Assembly (NCBI RefSeq): GCF_015706575.1
Contig: NW_024037051.1
Coordinates: 14,729,016-14,793,015 of the forward strand
Source of the DNA: Patiria miniata
Taxonomy: Eukaryota > Echinodermata > Asteroidea > Valvatida > Asterinidae
Reading direction: 5' to 3'
Length of the DNA stretch: 64,000 nt
In this document: positions 42,401 through 56,453 of the stretch, one piece after another
Numbering within the stretch: position 1 is the first letter of the stretch
Layout: every line of letters starts with the position of its first letter
Notes under the pieces: model-generated
Seen by the model: only the letters and a program-made list of their open reading frames with translations
The model's database searches: none
Told to the model about the DNA's origin: nothing
Program-made: the position numbers and the translations under genes

Positions 42401-45338
42401 TAGCAGCGGATGCCCCTTCTTTCGCTTTTGTGCAGTAAGTCCCATAGGGAGGCCTGTCAGCGCCAACCCGCCTGGCTCCCATGTATCGCAGCCTGAAGGT
42501 ACCTTAACCTGGATGGATCTGGACAAACTCGGTACCATTTTGAAGCGGATGAATGGGCCAACCCGCATGCAAATCGGCAGGTCGATAGACCCGAAACTTT
42601 TGGAGAAAATCCCAGAAGTAGCAGCGGATGCCCCTTCTTTCGCTTTTGTGCAGTAAGTCCCATAGGGAGGCCTGTCAGCGCCAACCCGCCTGGCTCCCAT
42701 GTATCGCAGCCTGAAGGTACCTTAACCTGGATGGATCTGGACAAACTCGGTACCATTTTGAAGCGGATGAATGGGCCAACCCGCATGCAAATCGGCAGGT
42801 CGATAGACCCGAAACTTTTGGAGAAAATCCCAGAAGTAGCAGCGGATGCCCCTTCTTTCGCTTTTGTGCAGTAAGTCCCATAGGGAGGCCTGTCAGCGCC
42901 AACCCGCCTGGCTCCCATGTATCGCAGCCTGAAGGTACCTTAACCTGGATGGATCTGGACAAACTCGGTACCATTTTGAAGCGGATGAATGGGCCAACCC
43001 GCATGCAAATCGGCAGGTCGATAGACCCGAAACTTTTGGAGAAAATCCCAGAAGTAGCAGCGGATGCCCCTTCTTTCGCTTTTGTGCAGTAAGTCCCATA
43101 GGGAGGCCTGTCAGCGCCAACCCGCCTGGCTCCCATGTATCGCAGCCTGAAGGTACCTTAACCTGGATGGATCTGGACAAACTCGGTACCATTTTGAAGC
43201 GGATGAATGGGCCAACCCGCATGCAAATCGGCAGGTCGATAGACCCGAAACTTTTGGAGAAAATCCCAGAAGTAGCAGCGGATGCCCCTTCTTTCGCTTT
43301 TGTGCAGTAAGTCCCATAGGGAGGCCTGTCAGCGCCAACCCGCCTGGCTCCCATGTATCGCAGCCTGAAGGTACCTTAACCTGGATGGATCTGGACAAAC
43401 TCGGTACCATTTTGAAGCGGATGAATGGGCCAACCCGCATGCAAATCGGCAGGTCGATAGACCCGAAACTTTTGGAGAAAATCCCAGAAGTAGCAGCGGA
43501 TGCCCCTTCTTTCGCTTTTGTGCAGTAAGTCCCATAGGGAGGCCTGTCAGCGCCAACCCGCCTGGCTCCCATGTATCGCAGCCTGAAGGTACCTTAACCT
43601 GGATGGATCTGGACAAACTCGGTACCATTTTGAAGCGGATGAATGGGCCAACCCGCATGCAAATCGGCAGGTCGATAGACCCGAAACTTTTGGAGAAAAT
43701 CCCAGAAGTAGCAGCGGATGCCCCTTCTTTCGCTTTTGTGCAGTAAGTCCCATAGGGAGGCCTGTCAGCGCCAACCCGCCTGGCTCCCATGTATCGCAGC
43801 CTGAAGGTACCTTAACCTGGATGGATCTGGACAAACTCGGTACCATTTTGAAGCGGATGAATGGGCCAACCCGCATGCAAATCGGCAGGTCGATAGACCC
43901 GAAACTTTTGGAGAAAATCCCAGAAGTAGCAGCGGATGCCCCTTCTTTCGCTTTTGTGCAGTAAGTCCCATAGGGAGGCCTGTCAGCGCCAACCCGCCTG
44001 GCTCCCATGTATCGCAGCCTGAAGGTACCTTAACCTGGATGGATCTGGACAAACTCGGTACCATTTTGAAGCGGATGAATGGGCCAACCCGCATGCAAAT
44101 CGGCAGGTCGATAGACCCGAAACTTTTGGAGAAAATCCCAGAAGTAGCAGCGGATGCCCCTTCTTTCGCTTTTGTGCAGTAAGTCCCATAGGGAGGCCTG
44201 TCAGCGCCAACCCGCCTGGCTCCCATGTATCGCAGCCTGAAGGTACCTTAACCTGGATGGATCTGGACAAACTCGGTACCATTTTGAAGCGGATGAATGG
44301 GCCAACCCGCATGCAAATCGGCAGGTCGATAGACCCGAAACTTTTGGAGAAAATCCCAGAAGTAGCAGCGGATGCCCCTTCTTTCGCTTTTGTGCAGTAA
44401 GTCCCATAGGGAGGCCTGTCAGCGCCAACCCGCCTGGCTCCCATGTATCGCAGCCTGAAGGTACCTTAACCTGGATGGATCTGGACAAACTCGGTACCAT
44501 TTTGAAGCGGATGAATGGGCCAACCCGCATGCAAATCGGCAGGTCGATAGACCCGAAACTTTTGGAGAAAATCCCAGAAGTAGCAGCGGATGCCCCTTCT
44601 TTCGCTTTTGTGCAGTAAGTCCCATAGGGAGGCCTGTCAGCGCCAACCCGCCTGGCTCCCATGTATCGCAGCCTGAAGGTACCTTAACCTGGATGGATCT
44701 GGACAAACTCGGTACCATTTTGAAGCGGATGAATGGGCCAACCCGCATGCAAATCGGCAGGTCGATAGACCCGAAACTTTTGGAGAAAATCCCAGAAGTA
44801 GCAGCGGATGCCCCTTCTTTCGCTTTTGTGCAGTAAGTCCCATAGGGAGGCCTGTCAGCGCCAACCCGCCTGGCTCCCATGTATCGCAGCCTGAAGGTAC
44901 CTTAACCTGGATGGATCTGGACAAACTCGGTACCATTTTGAAGCGGATGAATGGGCCAACCCGCATGCAAATCGGCAGGTCGATAGACCCGAAACTTTTG
45001 GAGAAAATCCCAGAAGTAGCAGCGGATGCCCCTTCTTTCGCTTTTGTGCAGTAAGTCCCATAGGGAGGCCTGTCAGCGCCAACCCGCCTGGCTCCCATGT
45101 ATCGCAGCCTGAAGGTACCTTAACCTGGATGGATCTGGACAAACTCGGTACCATTTTGAAGCGGATGAATGGGCCAACCCGCATGCAAATCGGCAGGTCG
45201 ATAGACCCGAAACTTTTGGAGAAAATCCCAGAAGTAGCAGCGGATGCCCCTTCTTTCGCTTTTGTGCAGTAAGTCCCATAGGGAGGCCTGTCAGCGCCAA
45301 CCCGCCTGGCTCCCATGTATCGCAGCCTGAAGGTACCT
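3483..45338 (+). repeat. Homogeneous core: 192 apparently identical 218-bp C-type units
   Basis: Every unit is exactly 218 bp and carries C at unit position 186. Because 218 leaves a remainder of 2 on division by 3, each base is read in more than one codon position by the overlapping minus-strand frames, and these translate identically throughout. That argues for near-complete nucleotide identity, although I did not check every base by alignment. Identity over about 42 kb implies very recent amplification or very efficient homogenisation (unequal exchange, conversion or rolling-circle insertion are the known routes). An assembly made from copied consensus would look the same. Confidence 0.93.
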
Positions 45339-48300
45339 TAACCTGGATGGATCTGGACAAACTCGGTACCATTTTGAAGCGGATGAATGGGCCAACCCGC
45401 ATGCAAATCGGCAGGTCGATAGACCCGAAACTTTTGGAGAAAATCCCAGAAGTAGCAGCGGATGCCCCTTCTTTCGCTTTTGTGCAGTAAGTCCCATAGG
45501 GAGGCCTGTCAGCGCCAACCCGCATGGCTCCCATGTATCGCAGCCTGAAGGTACCTTAACCTGGATGGATCTGGACAAACTCGGTACCATTTTGAAGCGG
45601 ATGAATGGGCCAACCCGCATGCAAATCGGCAGGTCGATAGACCCGAAACTTTTGGAGAAAATCCCAGAAGTAGCAGCGGATGCCCCTTCTTTCGCTTTTG
45701 TGCAGTAAGTCCCATAGGGAGGCCTGTCAGCGCCAACCCGCCTGGCTCCCATGTATCGCAGCCTGAAGGTACCTTAACCTGGATGGATCTGGACAAACTC
45801 GGTACCATTTTGAAGCGGATGAATGGGCCAACCCGCATGCAAATCGGCAGGTCGATAGACCCGAAACTTTTGGAGAAAATCCCAGAAGTAGCAGCGGATG
45901 CCCCTTCTTTCGCTTTTGTGCAGTAAGTCCCATAGGGAGGCCTGTCAGCGCCAACCCGCCTGGCTCCCATGTATCGCAGCCTGAAGGTACCTTAACCTGG
46001 ATGGATCTGGACAAACTCGGTACCATTTTGAAGCGGATGAATGGGCCAACCCGCATGCAAATCGGCAGGTCGATAGACCCGAAACTTTTGGAGAAAATCC
46101 CAGAAGTAGCAGCGGATGCCCCTTCTTTCGCTTTTGTGCAGTAAGTCCCATAGGGAGGCCTGTCAGCGCCAACCCGCATGGCTCCCATGTATCGCAGCCT
46201 GAAGGTACCTTAACCTGGATGGATCTGGACAAACTCGGTACCATTTTGAAGCGGATGAATGGGCCAACCCGCATGCAAATCGGCAGGTCGATAGACCCGA
46301 AACTTTTGGAGAAAATCCCAGAAGTAGCAGCGGATGCCCCTTCTTTCGCTTTTGTGCAGTAAGTCCCATAGGGAGGCCTGTCAGCGCCAACCCGCCTGGC
46401 TCCCATGTATCGCAGCCTGAAGGTACCTTAACCTGGATGGATCTGGACAAACTCGGTACCATTTTGAAGCGGATGAATGGGCCAACCCGCATGCAAATCG
46501 GCAGGTCGATAGACCCGAAACTTTTGGAGAAAATCCCAGAAGTAGCAGCGGATGCCCCTTCTTTCGCTTTTGTGCAGTAAGTCCCATAGGGAGGCCTGTC
46601 AGCGCCAACCCGCATGGCTCCCATGTATCGCAGCCTGAAGGTACCTTAACCTGGATGGATCTGGACAAACTCGGTACCATTTTGAAGCGGATGAATGGGC
46701 CAACCCGCATGCAAATCGGCAGGTCGATAGACCCGAAACTTTTGGAGAAAATCCCAGAAGTAGCAGCGGATGCCCCTTCTTTCGCTTTTGTGCAGTAAGT
46801 CCCATAGGGAGGCCTGTCAGCGCCAACCCGCCTGGCTCCCATGTATCGCAGCCTGAAGGTACCTTAACCTGGATGGATCTGGACAAACTCGGTACCATTT
46901 TGAAGCGGATGAATGGGCCAACCCGCATGCAAATCGGCAGGTCGATAGACCCGAAACTTTTGGAGAAAATCCCAGAAGTAGCAGCGGATGCCCCTTCTTT
47001 CGCTTTTGTGCAGTAAGTCCCATAGGGAGGCCTGTCAGCGCCAACCCGCATGGCTCCCATGTATCGCAGCCTGAAGGTACCTTAACCTGGATGGATCTGG
47101 ACAAACTCGGTACCATTTTGAAGCGGATGAATGGGCCAACCCGCATGCAAATCGGCAGGTCGATAGACCCGAAACTTTTGGAGAAAATCCCAGAAGTAGC
47201 AGCGGATGCCCCTTCTTTCGCTTTTGTGCAGTAAGTCCCATAGGGAGGCCTGTCAGCGCCAACCCGCATGGCTCCCATGTATCGCAGCCTGAAGGTACCT
47301 TAACCTGGATGGATCTGGACAAACTCGGTACCATTTTGAAGCGGATGAATGGGCCAACCCGCATGCAAATCGGCAGGTCGATAGACCCGAAACTTTTGGA
47401 GAAAATCCCAGAAGTAGCAGCGGATGCCCCTTCTTTCGCTTTTGTGCAGTAAGTCCCATAGGGAGGCCTGTCAGCGCCAACCCGCATGGCTCCCATGTAT
47501 CGCAGCCTGAAGGTACCTTAACCTGGATGGATCTGGACAAACTCGGTACCATTTTGAAGCGGATGAATGGGCCAACCCGCATGCAAATCGGCAGGTCGAT
47601 AGACCCGAAACTTTTGGAGAAAATCCCAGAAGTAGCAGCGGATGCCCCTTCTTTCGCTTTTGTGCAGTAAGTCCCATAGGGAGGCCTGTCAGCGCCAACC
47701 CGCATGGCTCCCATGTATCGCAGCCTGAAGGTACCTTAACCTGGATGGATCTGGACAAACTCGGTACCATTTTGAAGCGGATGAATGGGCCAACCCGCAT
47801 GCAAATCGGCAGGTCGATAGACCCGAAACTTTTGGAGAAAATCCCAGAAGTAGCAGCGGATGCCCCTTCTTTCGCTTTTGTGCAGTAAGTCCCATAGGGA
47901 GGCCTGTCAGCGCCAACCCGCATGGCTCCCATGTATCGCAGCCTGAAGGTACCTTAACCTGGATGGATCTGGACAAACTCGGTACCATTTTGAAGCGGAT
48001 GAATGGGCCAACCCGCATGCAAATCGGCAGGTCGATAGACCCGAAACTTTTGGAGAAAATCCCAGAAGTAGCAGCGGATGCCCCTTCTTTCGCTTTTGTG
48101 CAGTAAGTCCCATAGGGAGGCCTGTCAGCGCCAACCCGCCTGGCTCCCATGTATCGCAGCCTGAAGGTACCTTAACCTGGATGGATCTGGACAAACTCGG
48201 TACCATTTTGAAGCGGATGAATGGGCCAACCCGCATGCAAATCGGCAGGTCGATAGACCCGAAACTTTTGGAGAAAATCCCAGAAGTAGCAGCGGATGCC

Positions 48301-51300
48301 CCTTCTTTCGCTTTTGTGCAGTAAGTCCCATAGGGAGGCCTGTCAGCGCCAACCCGCCTGGCTCCCATGTATCGCAGCCTGAAGGTACCTTAACCTGGAT
48401 GGATCTGGACAAACTCGGTACCATTTTGAAGCGGATGAATGGGCCAACCCGCATGCAAATCGGCAGGTCGATAGACCCGAAACTTTTGGAGAAAATCCCA
48501 GAAGTAGCAGCGGATGCCCCTTCTTTCGCTTTTGTGCAGTAAGTCCCATAGGGAGGCCTGTCAGCGCCAACCCGCCTGGCTCCCATGTATCGCAGCCTGA
48601 AGGTACCTTAACCTGGATGGATCTGGACAAACTCGGTACCATTTTGAAGCGGATGAATGGGCCAACCCGCATGCAAATCGGCAGGTCGATAGACCCGAAA
48701 CTTTTGGAGAAAATCCCAGAAGTAGCAGCGGATGCCCCTTCTTTCGCTTTTGTGCAGTAAGTCCCATAGGGAGGCCTGTCAGCGCCAACCCGCCTGGCTC
48801 CCATGTATCGCAGCCTGAAGGTACCTTAACCTGGATGGATCTGGACAAACTCGGTACCATTTTGAAGCGGATGAATGGGCCAACCCGCATGCAAATCGGC
48901 AGGTCGATAGACCCGAAACTTTTGGAGAAAATCCCAGAAGTAGCAGCGGATGCCCCTTCTTTCGCTTTTGTGCAGTAAGTCCCATAGGGAGGCCTGTCAG
49001 CGCCAACCCGCCTGGCTCCCATGTATCGCAGCCTGAAGGTACCTTAACCTGGATGGATCTGGACAAACTCGGTACCATTTTGAAGCGGATGAATGGGCCA
49101 ACCCGCATGCAAATCGGCAGGTCGATAGACCCGAAACTTTTGGAGAAAATCCCAGAAGTAGCAGCGGATGCCCCTTCTTTCGCTTTTGTGCAGTAAGTCC
49201 CATAGGGAGGCCTGTCAGCGCCAACCCGCATGGCTCCCATGTATCGCAGCCTGAAGGTACCTTAACCTGGATGGATCTGGACAAACTCGGTACCATTTTG
49301 AAGCGGATGAATGGGCCAACCCGCATGCAAATCGGCAGGTCGATAGACCCGAAACTTTTGGAGAAAATCCCAGAAGTAGCAGCGGATGCCCCTTCTTTCG
49401 CTTTTGTGCAGTAAGTCCCATAGGGAGGCCTGTCAGCGCCAACCCGCATGGCTCCCATGTATCGCAGCCTGAAGGTACCTTAACCTGGATGGATCTGGAC
49501 AAACTCGGTACCATTTTGAAGCGGATGAATGGGCCAACCCGCATGCAAATCGGCAGGTCGATAGACCCGAAACTTTTGGAGAAAATCCCAGAAGTAGCAG
49601 CGGATGCCCCTTCTTTCGCTTTTGTGCAGTAAGTCCCATAGGGAGGCCTGTCAGCGCCAACCCGCCTGGCTCCCATGTATCGCAGCCTGAAGGTACCTTA
49701 ACCTGGATGGATCTGGACAAACTCGGTACCATTTTGAAGCGGATGAATGGGCCAACCCGCATGCAAATCGGCAGGTCGATAGACCCGAAACTTTTGGAGA
49801 AAATCCCAGAAGTAGCAGCGGATGCCCCTTCTTTCGCTTTTGTGCAGTAAGTCCCATAGGGAGGCCTGTCAGCGCCAACCCGCCTGGCTCCCATGTATCG
49901 CAGCCTGAAGGTACCTTAACCTGGATGGATCTGGACAAACTCGGTACCATTTTGAAGCGGATGAATGGGCCAACCCGCATGCAAATCGGCAGGTCGATAG
50001 ACCCGAAACTTTTGGAGAAAATCCCAGAAGTAGCAGCGGATGCCCCTTCTTTCGCTTTTGTGCAGTAAGTCCCATAGGGAGGCCTGTCAGCGCCAACCCG
50101 CATGGCTCCCATGTATCGCAGCCTGAAGGTACCTTAACCTGGATGGATCTGGACAAACTCGGTACCATTTTGAAGCGGATGAATGGGCCAACCCGCATGC
50201 AAATCGGCAGGTCGATAGACCCGAAACTTTTGGAGAAAATCCCAGAAGTAGCAGCGGATGCCCCTTCTTTCGCTTTTGTGCAGTAAGTCCCATAGGGAGG
50301 CCTGTCAGCGCCAACCCGCCTGGCTCCCATGTATCGCAGCCTGAAGGTACCTTAACCTGGATGGATCTGGACAAACTCGGTACCATTTTGAAGCGGATGA
50401 ATGGGCCAACCCGCATGCAAATCGGCAGGTCGATAGACCCGAAACTTTTGGAGAAAATCCCAGAAGTAGCAGCGGATGCCCCTTCTTTCGCTTTTGTGCA
50501 GTAAGTCCCATAGGGAGGCCTGTCAGCGCCAACCCGCCTGGCTCCCATGTATCGCAGCCTGAAGGTACCTTAACCTGGATGGATCTGGACAAACTCGGTA
50601 CCATTTTGAAGCGGATGAATGGGCCAACCCGCATGCAAATCGGCAGGTCGATAGACCCGAAACTTTTGGAGAAAATCCCAGAAGTAGCAGCGGATGCCCC
50701 TTCTTTCGCTTTTGTGCAGTAAGTCCCATAGGGAGGCCTGTCAGCGCCAACCCGCCTGGCTCCCATGTATCGCAGCCTGAAGGTACCTTAACCTGGATGG
50801 ATCTGGACAAACTCGGTACCATTTTGAAGCGGATGAATGGGCCAACCCGCATGCAAATCGGCAGGTCGATAGACCCGAAACTTTTGGAGAAAATCCCAGA
50901 AGTAGCAGCGGATGCCCCTTCTTTCGCTTTTGTGCAGTAAGTCCCATAGGGAGGCCTGTCAGCGCCAACCCGCCTGGCTCCCATGTATCGCAGCCTGAAG
51001 GTACCTTAACCTGGATGGATCTGGACAAACTCGGTACCATTTTGAAGCGGATGAATGGGCCAACCCGCATGCAAATCGGCAGGTCGATAGACCCGAAACT
51101 TTTGGAGAAAATCCCAGAAGTAGCAGCGGATGCCCCTTCTTTCGCTTTTGTGCAGTAAGTCCCATAGGGAGGCCTGTCAGCGCCAACCCGCCTGGCTCCC
51201 ATGTATCGCAGCCTGAAGGTACCTTAACCTGGATGGATCTGGACAAACTCGGTACCATTTTGAAGCGGATGAATGGGCCAACCCGCATGCAAATCGGCAG

Positions 51301-54300
51301 GTCGATAGACCCGAAACTTTTGGAGAAAATCCCAGAAGTAGCAGCGGATGCCCCTTCTTTCGCTTTTGTGCAGTAAGTCCCATAGGGAGGCCTGTCAGCG
51401 CCAACCCGCCTGGCTCCCATGTATCGCAGCCTGAAGGTACCTTAACCTGGATGGATCTGGACAAACTCGGTACCATTTTGAAGCGGATGAATGGGCCAAC
51501 CCGCATGCAAATCGGCAGGTCGATAGACCCGAAACTTTTGGAGAAAATCCCAGAAGTAGCAGCGGATGCCCCTTCTTTCGCTTTTGTGCAGTAAGTCCCA
51601 TAGGGAGGCCTGTCAGCGCCAACCCGCCTGGCTCCCATGTATCGCAGCCTGAAGGTACCTTAACCTGGATGGATCTGGACAAACTCGGTACCATTTTGAA
51701 GCGGATGAATGGGCCAACCCGCATGCAAATCGGCAGGTCGATAGACCCGAAACTTTTGGAGAAAATCCCAGAAGTAGCAGCGGATGCCCCTTCTTTCGCT
51801 TTTGTGCAGTAAGTCCCATAGGGAGGCCTGTCAGCGCCAACCCGCCTGGCTCCCATGTATCGCAGCCTGAAGGTACCTTAACCTGGATGGATCTGGACAA
51901 ACTCGGTACCATTTTGAAGCGGATGAATGGGCCAACCCGCATGCAAATCGGCAGGTCGATAGACCCGAAACTTTTGGAGAAAATCCCAGAAGTAGCAGCG
52001 GATGCCCCTTCTTTCGCTTTTGTGCAGTAAGTCCCATAGGGAGGCCTGTCAGCGCCAACCCGCCTGGCTCCCATGTATCGCAGCCTGAAGGTACCTTAAC
52101 CTGGATGGATCTGGACAAACTCGGTACCATTTTGAAGCGGATGAATGGGCCAACCCGCATGCAAATCGGCAGGTCGATAGACCCGAAACTTTTGGAGAAA
52201 ATCCCAGAAGTAGCAGCGGATGCCCCTTCTTTCGCTTTTGTGCAGTAAGTCCCATAGGGAGGCCTGTCAGCGCCAACCCGCCTGGCTCCCATGTATCGCA
52301 GCCTGAAGGTACCTTAACCTGGATGGATCTGGACAAACTCGGTACCATTTTGAAGCGGATGAATGGGCCAACCCGCATGCAAATCGGCAGGTCGATAGAC
52401 CCGAAACTTTTGGAGAAAATCCCAGAAGTAGCAGCGGATGCCCCTTCTTTCGCTTTTGTGCAGTAAGTCCCATAGGGAGGCCTGTCAGCGCCAACCCGCC
52501 TGGCTCCCATGTATCGCAGCCTGAAGGTACCTTAACCTGGATGGATCTGGACAAACTCGGTACCATTTTGAAGCGGATGAATGGGCCAACCCGCATGCAA
52601 ATCGGCAGGTCGATAGACCCGAAACTTTTGGAGAAAATCCCAGAAGTAGCAGCGGATGCCCCTTCTTTCGCTTTTGTGCAGTAAGTCCCATAGGGAGGCC
52701 TGTCAGCGCCAACCCGCCTGGCTCCCATGTATCGCAGCCTGAAGGTACCTTAACCTGGATGGATCTGGACAAACTCGGTACCATTTTGAAGCGGATGAAT
52801 GGGCCAACCCGCATGCAAATCGGCAGGTCGATAGACCCGAAACTTTTGGAGAAAATCCCAGAAGTAGCAGCGGATGCCCCTTCTTTCGCTTTTGTGCAGT
52901 AAGTCCCATAGGGAGGCCTGTCAGCGCCAACCCGCCTGGCTCCCATGTATCGCAGCCTGAAGGTACCTTAACCTGGATGGATCTGGACAAACTCGGTACC
53001 ATTTTGAAGCGGATGAATGGGCCAACCCGCATGCAAATCGGCAGGTCGATAGACCCGAAACTTTTGGAGAAAATCCCAGAAGTAGCAGCGGATGCCCCTT
53101 CTTTCGCTTTTGTGCAGTAAGTCCCATAGGGAGGCCTGTCAGCGCCAACCCGCATGGCTCCCATGTATCGCAGCCTGAAGGTACCTTAACCTGGATGGAT
53201 CTGGACAAACTCGGTACCATTTTGAAGCGGATGAATGGGCCAACCCGCATGCAAATCGGCAGGTCGATAGACCCGAAACTTTTGGAGAAAATCCCAGAAG
53301 TAGCAGCGGATGCCCCTTCTTTCGCTTTTGTGCAGTAAGTCCCATAGGGAGGCCTGTCAGCGCCAACCCGCCTGGCTCCCATGTATCGCAGCCTGAAGGT
53401 ACCTTAACCTGGATGGATCTGGACAAACTCGGTACCATTTTGAAGCGGATGAATGGGCCAACCCGCATGCAAATCGGCAGGTCGATAGACCCGAAACTTT
53501 TGGAGAAAATCCCAGAAGTAGCAGCGGATGCCCCTTCTTTCGCTTTTGTGCAGTAAGTCCCATAGGGAGGCCTGTCAGCGCCAACCCGCCTGGCTCCCAT
53601 GTATCGCAGCCTGAAGGTACCTTAACCTGGATGGATCTGGACAAACTCGGTACCATTTTGAAGCGGATGAATGGGCCAACCCGCATGCAAATCGGCAGGT
53701 CGATAGACCCGAAACTTTTGGAGAAAATCCCAGAAGTAGCAGCGGATGCCCCTTCTTTCGCTTTTGTGCAGTAAGTCCCATAGGGAGGCCTGTCAGCGCC
53801 AACCCGCATGGCTCCCATGTATCGCAGCCTGAAGGTACCTTAACCTGGATGGATCTGGACAAACTCGGTACCATTTTGAAGCGGATGAATGGGCCAACCC
53901 GCATGCAAATCGGCAGGTCGATAGACCCGAAACTTTTGGAGAAAATCCCAGAAGTAGCAGCGGATGCCCCTTCTTTCGCTTTTGTGCAGTAAGTCCCATA
54001 GGGAGGCCTGTCAGCGCCAACCCGCATGGCTCCCATGTATCGCAGCCTGAAGGTACCTTAACCTGGATGGATCTGGACAAACTCGGTACCATTTTGAAGC
54101 GGATGAATGGGCCAACCCGCATGCAAATCGGCAGGTCGATAGACCCGAAACTTTTGGAGAAAATCCCAGAAGTAGCAGCGGATGCCCCTTCTTTCGCTTT
54201 TGTGCAGTAAGTCCCATAGGGAGGCCTGTCAGCGCCAACCCGCCTGGCTCCCATGTATCGCAGCCTGAAGGTACCTTAACCTGGATGGATCTGGACAAAC

Positions 54301-55148
54301 TCGGTACCATTTTGAAGCGGATGAATGGGCCAACCCGCATGCAAATCGGCAGGTCGATAGACCCGAAACTTTTGGAGAAAATCCCAGAAGTAGCAGCGGA
54401 TGCCCCTTCTTTCGCTTTTGTGCAGTAAGTCCCATAGGGAGGCCTGTCAGCGCCAACCCGCATGGCTCCCATGTATCGCAGCCTGAAGGTACCTTAACCT
54501 GGATGGATCTGGACAAACTCGGTACCATTTTGAAGCGGATGAATGGGCCAACCCGCATGCAAATCGGCAGGTCGATAGACCCGAAACTTTTGGAGAAAAT
54601 CCCAGAAGTAGCAGCGGATGCCCCTTCTTTCGCTTTTGTGCAGTAAGTCCCATAGGGAGGCCTGTCAGCGCCAACCCGCCTGGCTCCCATGTATCGCAGC
54701 CTGAAGGTACCTTAACCTGGATGGATCTGGACAAACTCGGTACCATTTTGAAGCGGATGAATGGGCCAACCCGCATGCAAATCGGCAGGTCGATAGACCC
54801 GAAACTTTTGGAGAAAATCCCAGAAGTAGCAGCGGATGCCCCTTCTTTCGCTTTTGTGCAGTAAGTCCCATAGGGAGGCCTGTCAGCGCCAACCCGCCTG
54901 GCTCCCATGTATCGCAGCCTGAAGGTACCTTAACCTGGATGGATCTGGACAAACTCGGTACCATTTTGAAGCGGATGAATGGGCCAACCCGCATGCAAAT
55001 CGGCAGGTCGATAGACCCGAAACTTTTGGAGAAAATCCCAGAAGTAGCAGCGGATGCCCCTTCTTTCGCTTTTGTGCAGTAAGTCCCATAGGGAGGCCTG
55101 TCAGCGCCAACCCGCATGGCTCCCATGTATCGCAGCCTGAAGGTACCT
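45339..55148 (+). repeat. Mixed-allele core: 45 units, C and A at unit position 186
   Basis: All 45 units are 218 bp and otherwise look like the core, but unit position 186 is now C or A. The first A is at 45,524. A then appears at about 46,178, 46,614, 47,050-47,922 (five in a row), 49,230, 49,448, 50,102, 53,154, 53,808, 54,026, 54,462 and 55,116. A run of 13 C units (diagnostic sites about 50,320 to 52,936) separates two A-bearing clusters. The interleaved pattern fits local exchange between two unit types and not a single clean boundary. Confidence 0.93.
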
Positions 55149-55582
55149 TAACCTGGATGGATCTGGACAAACTCGGTACCATTTTGAAGCGGATGAATGG
55201 GCCAACCCGCATGCAAATCGGCAGGTCGATAGACCCGAAACTTTTGGAGAAAATCCAGAAGTAGCAGCGGATGCCCCTTCTTTCGCTTTTGTGCAGTAAG
55301 TCCCATAGGGAGGCCTGTCAGCGCCAACCCGCATGGCTCCCATGTATCGCAGCCTGAAGGTACCTTAACCTGGATGGATCTGGACAAACTCGGTACCATT
55401 TTGAAGCGGATGAATGGGCCAACCCGCATGCAAATCGGCAGGTCGATAGACCCGAAACTTTTGGAGAAAATCCAGAAGTAGCAGCGGATGCCCCTTCTTT
55501 CGCTTTTGTGCAGTAAGTCCCATAGGGAGGCCTGTCAGCGCCAACCCGCCTGGCTCCCATGTATCGCAGCCTGAAGGTACCT
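52969..55582 (+). repeat. Possible six-unit higher-order repeat, two copies
   Basis: Taking only the allele at unit position 186, units from 52,969 to 54,276 read A-C-C-A-A-C and the next six, from 54,277 to 55,582, read the same order. This would be a higher-order block of about 1,308 bp duplicated once. The last two units of the second block are 217-bp CC-type variants while the first block has none, so the copies are not identical. With a single two-state marker the match could be chance. Confidence 0.4.
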
Positions 55583-56453
55583 TAACCTGGATGGATCTGG
55601 ACAAACTCGGTACCATTTTGAAGCGGATGAATGGGCCAACCCGCATGCAAATCGGCAGGTCGATAGACCCGAAACTTTTGGAGAAAATCCCAGAAGTAGC
55701 AGCGGATGCCCCTTCTTTCGCTTTTGTGCAGTAAGTCCCATAGGGAGGCCTGTCAGCGCCAACCCGCATGGCTCCCATGTATCGCAGCCTGAAGGTACCT
55801 TAACCTGGATGGATCTGGACAAACTCGGTACCATTTTGAAGCGGATGAATGGGCCAACCCGCATGCAAATCGGCAGGTCGATAGACCCGAAACTTTTGGA
55901 GAAAATCCCAGAAGTAGCAGCGGATGCCCCTTCTTTCGCTTTTGTGCAGTAAGTCCCATAGGGAGGCCTGTCAGCGCCAACCCGCATGGCTCCCATGTAT
56001 CGCAGCCTGAAGGTACCTTAACCTGGATGGATCTGGACAAACTCGGTACCATTTTGAAGCGGATGAATGGGCCAACCCGCATGCAAATCGGCAGGTCGAT
56101 AGACCCGAAACTTTTGGAGAAAATCCCAGAAGTAGCAGCGGATGCCCCTTCTTTCGCTTTTGTGCAGTAAGTCCCATAGGGAGGCCTGTCAGCGCCAACC
56201 CGCATGGCTCCCATGTATCGCAGCCTGAAGGTACCTTAACCTGGATGGATCTGGACAAACTCGGTACCATTTTGAAGCGGATGAATGGGCCAACCCGCAT
56301 GCAAATCGGCAGGTCGATAGACCCGAAACTTTTGGAGAAAATCCAGAAGTAGCAGCGGATGCCCCTTCTTTCGCTTTTGTGCAGTAAGTCCCATAGGGAG
56401 GCCTGTCAGCGCCAACCCGCCTGGCTCCCATGTATCGCAGCCTGAAGGTACCT
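55149..56453 (+). repeat. Right edge of core: length variants return
   Basis: Six units starting at 55,149, 55,366, 55,583, 55,801, 56,019 and 56,237. The first, second and sixth are 217 bp with CC for CCC near unit position 108; the other three are 218 bp. The allele order at unit position 186 is A, C, A, A, A, C. This is where the uninterrupted run of 237 exact-length units ends. Confidence 0.92.

Noticed and set aside
170-56300. Hundreds of overlapping minus-strand open frames of up to 153 codons, spaced 218 bp apart
   Set aside because: They are shadows of the tandem repeat. 218 is not divisible by 3, so one frame runs through the unit in successive phases until it meets a stop. They overlap each other, show no domain I recognise and are rich in R, S, P, W and C, as antisense reads of GC-rich DNA often are. 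No promoter or coding-type variation supports them.
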